A DNA stretch of 8,269 nucleotides from Betaproteobacteria bacterium (GTDB taxonomy: Bacteria; Pseudomonadota; Gammaproteobacteria; Burkholderiales; SG8-39): positions 1 through 8,269 of the forward strand of contig QYQC01000258.1 in NCBI GenBank assembly GCA_007280315.1, in the 5' to 3' direction. Made by a program: the position numbers and the translations under genes. How positions within the stretch are numbered: the stretch's first letter is position 1; the number at the start of each line of letters is the position of its first letter. The notes below the pieces were generated by a model, which saw only the letters and a program-made list of their open reading frames with translations, did no database searches and was not told the origin of the DNA. Shown in pieces: positions 6,200 through 8,269 of this stretch.

Positions 6200-7123
6200 A
6201 TGACTTCCCCATCTACGCCCGCTGCTGCAGCCGCCGCGGACCATGCGTCCGGCGAGGCGAACGCGTTCACGCCCATGCAGGTGATGCGGCGGCGCATGCG
6301 CAGCCACAAGGGATTCCTGATCGGCGCAGGCATCCTGCTTGTGCTGATCCTGATCGCAGCGTTGGCGCCGTGGATCGCGCCTTACGACCCGCTCGAGACC
6401 AAGCTGGTCGCGCGCCTGCTACCGCCGGCTTGGGAGCAGGGCGGACGCTGGGAATACCTGCTGGGCACCGACCATCTCGGGCGCGACTATCTGAGCCGGC
6501 TGCTGTACGGGTCGCGCATCTCCCTGGCGATCGGTTTCGGCGCGGCCAGTCTCGGCTGCCTCATCGGCGTGACACTGGGCGTGTGCGCGGGCTATTTCGG
6601 CGGCCGCATCGACCAGGCGGTCAACTACATTCTCACCTGCCAGCTGGCGCTGCCGGGCCTGCTGCTTACCATGGCGCTGGTGTTCCTCATCGGCCCGTCG
6701 CTGCTGGTGGTGGTATGCGTTATCGGCGGCTTGCACTGGACCTACTATCTGGTGGTGACGCGCTCGGCGACGATGCAGATCCGCAGGCTCGACTACGTAA
6801 CCGCCGCGCAGGCCATCGGCTCGACCCCGCTGCAGATCATCCTCTACGAAGTCCTGCCCAACGTGCGCAACCAGATCATTGTGATTTTCACGCTCGAGGT
6901 CGGCATCGCCATCCTCGCGGAGGCGGCGCTGTCCTTCCTCGGCGTGGGCATCCAGCCGCCCACTCCGTCCTGGGGTTTGATGATCGCCGAAGGCAAGACC
7001 GCCATGTTCTACCGGCCCTGGCTCGTCGTTCTGCCGGGACTGGCAATATTTTTGCTGGTGATCGCCACCAATCTCATGGGCGACGGTTTGCGCGATGTCA
7101 CCGCGCCCGAGGGTAGAAATTGA
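6200..7123 (+). CDS. ABC transporter permease, DppC/GsiD type
   Basis: This 307-residue partner permease has a cytoplasmic N-terminus containing an alanine-rich stretch (residues 8-13), then RRRMRSHKG (30-38), the usual DppC lead-in to TM1 (about 39-60). Then come APYDP (60-64) and LGTDHLGRDYLSRLLYGSRI (88-107), a strong family signature. Membrane spans follow at about 108-133, 145-165, 167-186, 227-249 and 275-292. The EAA loop reads DYVTAAQAIGSTPLQIILYE (198-217), and AALSFLGVGIQPPTPSWG (242-259) is the classic C-terminal motif. It starts with ATG three bases after the previous stop and ends in TGATG, where the ATPase start codon overlaps its stop by one base. Confidence 0.93.
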   Translation: MTSPSTPAAAAAADHASGEANAFTPMQVMRRRMRSHKGFLIGAGILLVLILIAALAPWIAPYDPLETKLVARLLPPAWEQGGRWEYLLGTDHLGRDYLSRLLYGSRISLAIGFGAASLGCLIGVTLGVCAGYFGGRIDQAVNYILTCQLALPGLLLTMALVFLIGPSLLVVVCVIGGLHWTYYLVVTRSATMQIRRLDYVTAAQAIGSTPLQIILYEVLPNVRNQIIVIFTLEVGIAILAEAALSFLGVGIQPPTPSWGLMIAEGKTAMFYRPWLVVLPGLAIFLLVIATNLMGDGLRDVTAPEGRN

Positions 7124-8269
7124 TGTCGCGCGAGAACCAGGCGGTCGGAGCACCTCCTGCGCTGCGCGTGGAGGGGCTGCACGTCGACATCGCCTTGCCC
7201 CACGGCACGCTGCACGCGGTGCGCAATCTGAGCTTTTCCCTGCCGCGCGGCGAAGCGCTGGGCATCGTCGGCGAGTCCGGTTCCGGAAAATCCATGACGG
7301 CCCTCGCGCTGATGGGGCTGCTGCCGCCCAACGCAAACCGGCGTGCCGGCGCGATGCAGGTCGGCGGGCGCGACCTGCTCGCCATGAGCGATAAGCAGAT
7401 CGCGCAGGACATCGCCGGACGCCGCATGGCGATGGTGTTTCAGGAGCCGATGAATTCGCTCAATCCGGTGTACACGATCGGCCGGCAACTGACCGAGACC
7501 ATGCTGCTGCACGGCGGCACCTCGCAGGCAGCCGCTACCGAGCGCGCAATCTACCTGCTTGACAAGGTCGGCATTCCGGACGCGCACAGCCGGCTGCATC
7601 AATATCCGCATCAGCTCTCGGGCGGGCAGCGCCAGCGGGTGATGATCGCGATGGCCCTGATGAACGAGCCGGACCTGATCATTGCCGATGAGCCCACCAC
7701 CGCGCTAGACGTGACGGTGCAGGCGCAGATTCTGCGGCTGCTTTCCGACCTGCAGCGCGAGTTCGGCATGGCGATGATCCTGATCACCCACGACCTGGGC
7801 ATCGTATCGCGCACCGTCGACAGGATCGCGGTCATGTATGCGGGCGAACTGGTCGAGACCGGCAGCGTGCAGGACGTGCTGCGCGATCCGCAGCATCCGT
7901 ATACGCGGGGCTTGCTCGATTGCGTGCCGGGCGCGAAGCACGAGACGGGCCGCCGCCTTGGGAGCATTCCGGGGCTGGTGCCTTCGCTGATCGGCGAGAT
8001 TCGGGGCTGTGCGTTCGCCAACCGCTGCAGCAGGGCGGGCGAGGCATGTTACACCGCGCCGCCGCCGCTCAACTCGACTGATGACACCACGCACGCGTAC
8101 CGCTGCGTATTGCCCGCCGGCTGGAGCCGGAATTCGGCAGACATGCACCTTGGCGAATTGCGCGAAGCGGTAGCGGTGCAGCAATCGGCCCCTGAGCAGA
8201 AGCCGCAAGCGGTGCTTTCGGCCAGGGATGTGAGCTGCAGCTTCGTGGTGCAGCATTCGGTATTCGCGA
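7123..8269 (+). CDS. ABC transporter ATP-binding protein, oligopeptide type; probably a fused tandem ATPase (3' truncated)
   Basis: It begins with ATG in the TGATG overlap with the permease gene; 382 codons are visible with no stop. The first ATPase domain is complete: Walker A GESGSGKS (50-57), Q-loop Q107 (VFQEPMNSLNP), signature LSGGQRQR (165-172), Walker B LIIADEPTTALD (185-196, catalytic E190) and H-loop H223. The oligopeptide-type C-terminal domain follows, with HPYTRGLL (258-265) and four cysteines, C296, C302, C309 and C328; in DppD-like proteins this cysteine set can bind an iron-sulfur cluster. Instead of stopping near residue 335, the frame continues through a linker rich in Q, E and A to AVLSARDVSCSFVVQ (363-377), which resembles the first strand of a second, DppF-like ATPase domain. 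That suggests a GsiA-like double ATPase of roughly 600 or more residues. It powers import from the cytoplasmic face. Confidence 0.92.
   Translation, partial: MSRENQAVGAPPALRVEGLHVDIALPHGTLHAVRNLSFSLPRGEALGIVGESGSGKSMTALALMGLLPPNANRRAGAMQVGGRDLLAMSDKQIAQDIAGRRMAMVFQEPMNSLNPVYTIGRQLTETMLLHGGTSQAAATERAIYLLDKVGIPDAHSRLHQYPHQLSGGQRQRVMIAMALMNEPDLIIADEPTTALDVTVQAQILRLLSDLQREFGMAMILITHDLGIVSRTVDRIAVMYAGELVETGSVQDVLRDPQHPYTRGLLDCVPGAKHETGRRLGSIPGLVPSLIGEIRGCAFANRCSRAGEACYTAPPPLNSTDDTTHAYRCVLPAGWSRNSADMHLGELREAVAVQQSAPEQKPQAVLSARDVSCSFVVQHSVFA

Noticed and set aside
5803..7116. Open frame of 437 codons on the plus strand across both permease genes
   Set aside because: It is an arginine/alanine-rich out-of-frame reading of two well-recognised permeases, with no family resemblance.
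6419..7336. Open frame of 305 codons on the minus strand opposite the second permease and ATPase start
   Set aside because: It is antisense to conserved genes and its composition is that of a shadow.

Overview
The window looks like a piece of a GC-rich betaproteobacterial chromosome, probably Burkholderiales-like. This rests on the ClpB C-terminus, the codon usage and the type of peptide transporter, and is an impression rather than a database result. It starts inside the 3' end of clpB and ends inside an ABC-transporter ATPase gene, so both edge genes are partial.

Left part (1-1813): the end of the disaggregase gene clpB is followed by a two-gene toxin-antitoxin (TA) module on the same strand. 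The module is a DUF433 antitoxin overlapping a DUF5615 PIN-like toxin. It has its own -10 box (TATACT) embedded in an inverted repeat that is a good candidate for an autoregulatory operator. Beyond the toxin lie about 580 bases with no intact gene. They hold two small hairpins just after the toxin stop, a possible reverse-strand gene remnant, and a second, decayed copy of the last 228 bases of clpB (about 91% identical by hand count, with a 5-base deletion). The TA module therefore sits between the intact clpB end and a broken clpB tail, which marks a past insertion or recombination event.

Right part (1814-8269): a coherent uptake-and-use locus. A LysR-type regulator and an alpha/beta hydrolase lie on the minus strand with overlapping ends. 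They diverge, across an AT-rich 148-base control region, from a plus-strand peptide/opine/nickel-type ABC importer. The importer encodes a periplasmic binding protein, two permeases and an ATPase, packed with gaps of 4 and 3 bases and then a 1-base overlap. The ATPase reads through its oligopeptide-type C-terminal domain without a stop into what looks like the start of a second ATPase domain, so it is probably a fused tandem ATPase as in GsiA.

How the genes may work together (inference): the LysR protein senses a small molecule and controls the divergent importer. The importer brings in a peptide-like or other organic solute, and the hydrolase may act on an ester or related bond in it. The substrate cannot be read from the sequence. 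No RNA gene, CRISPR array or insertion-sequence transposase was seen.
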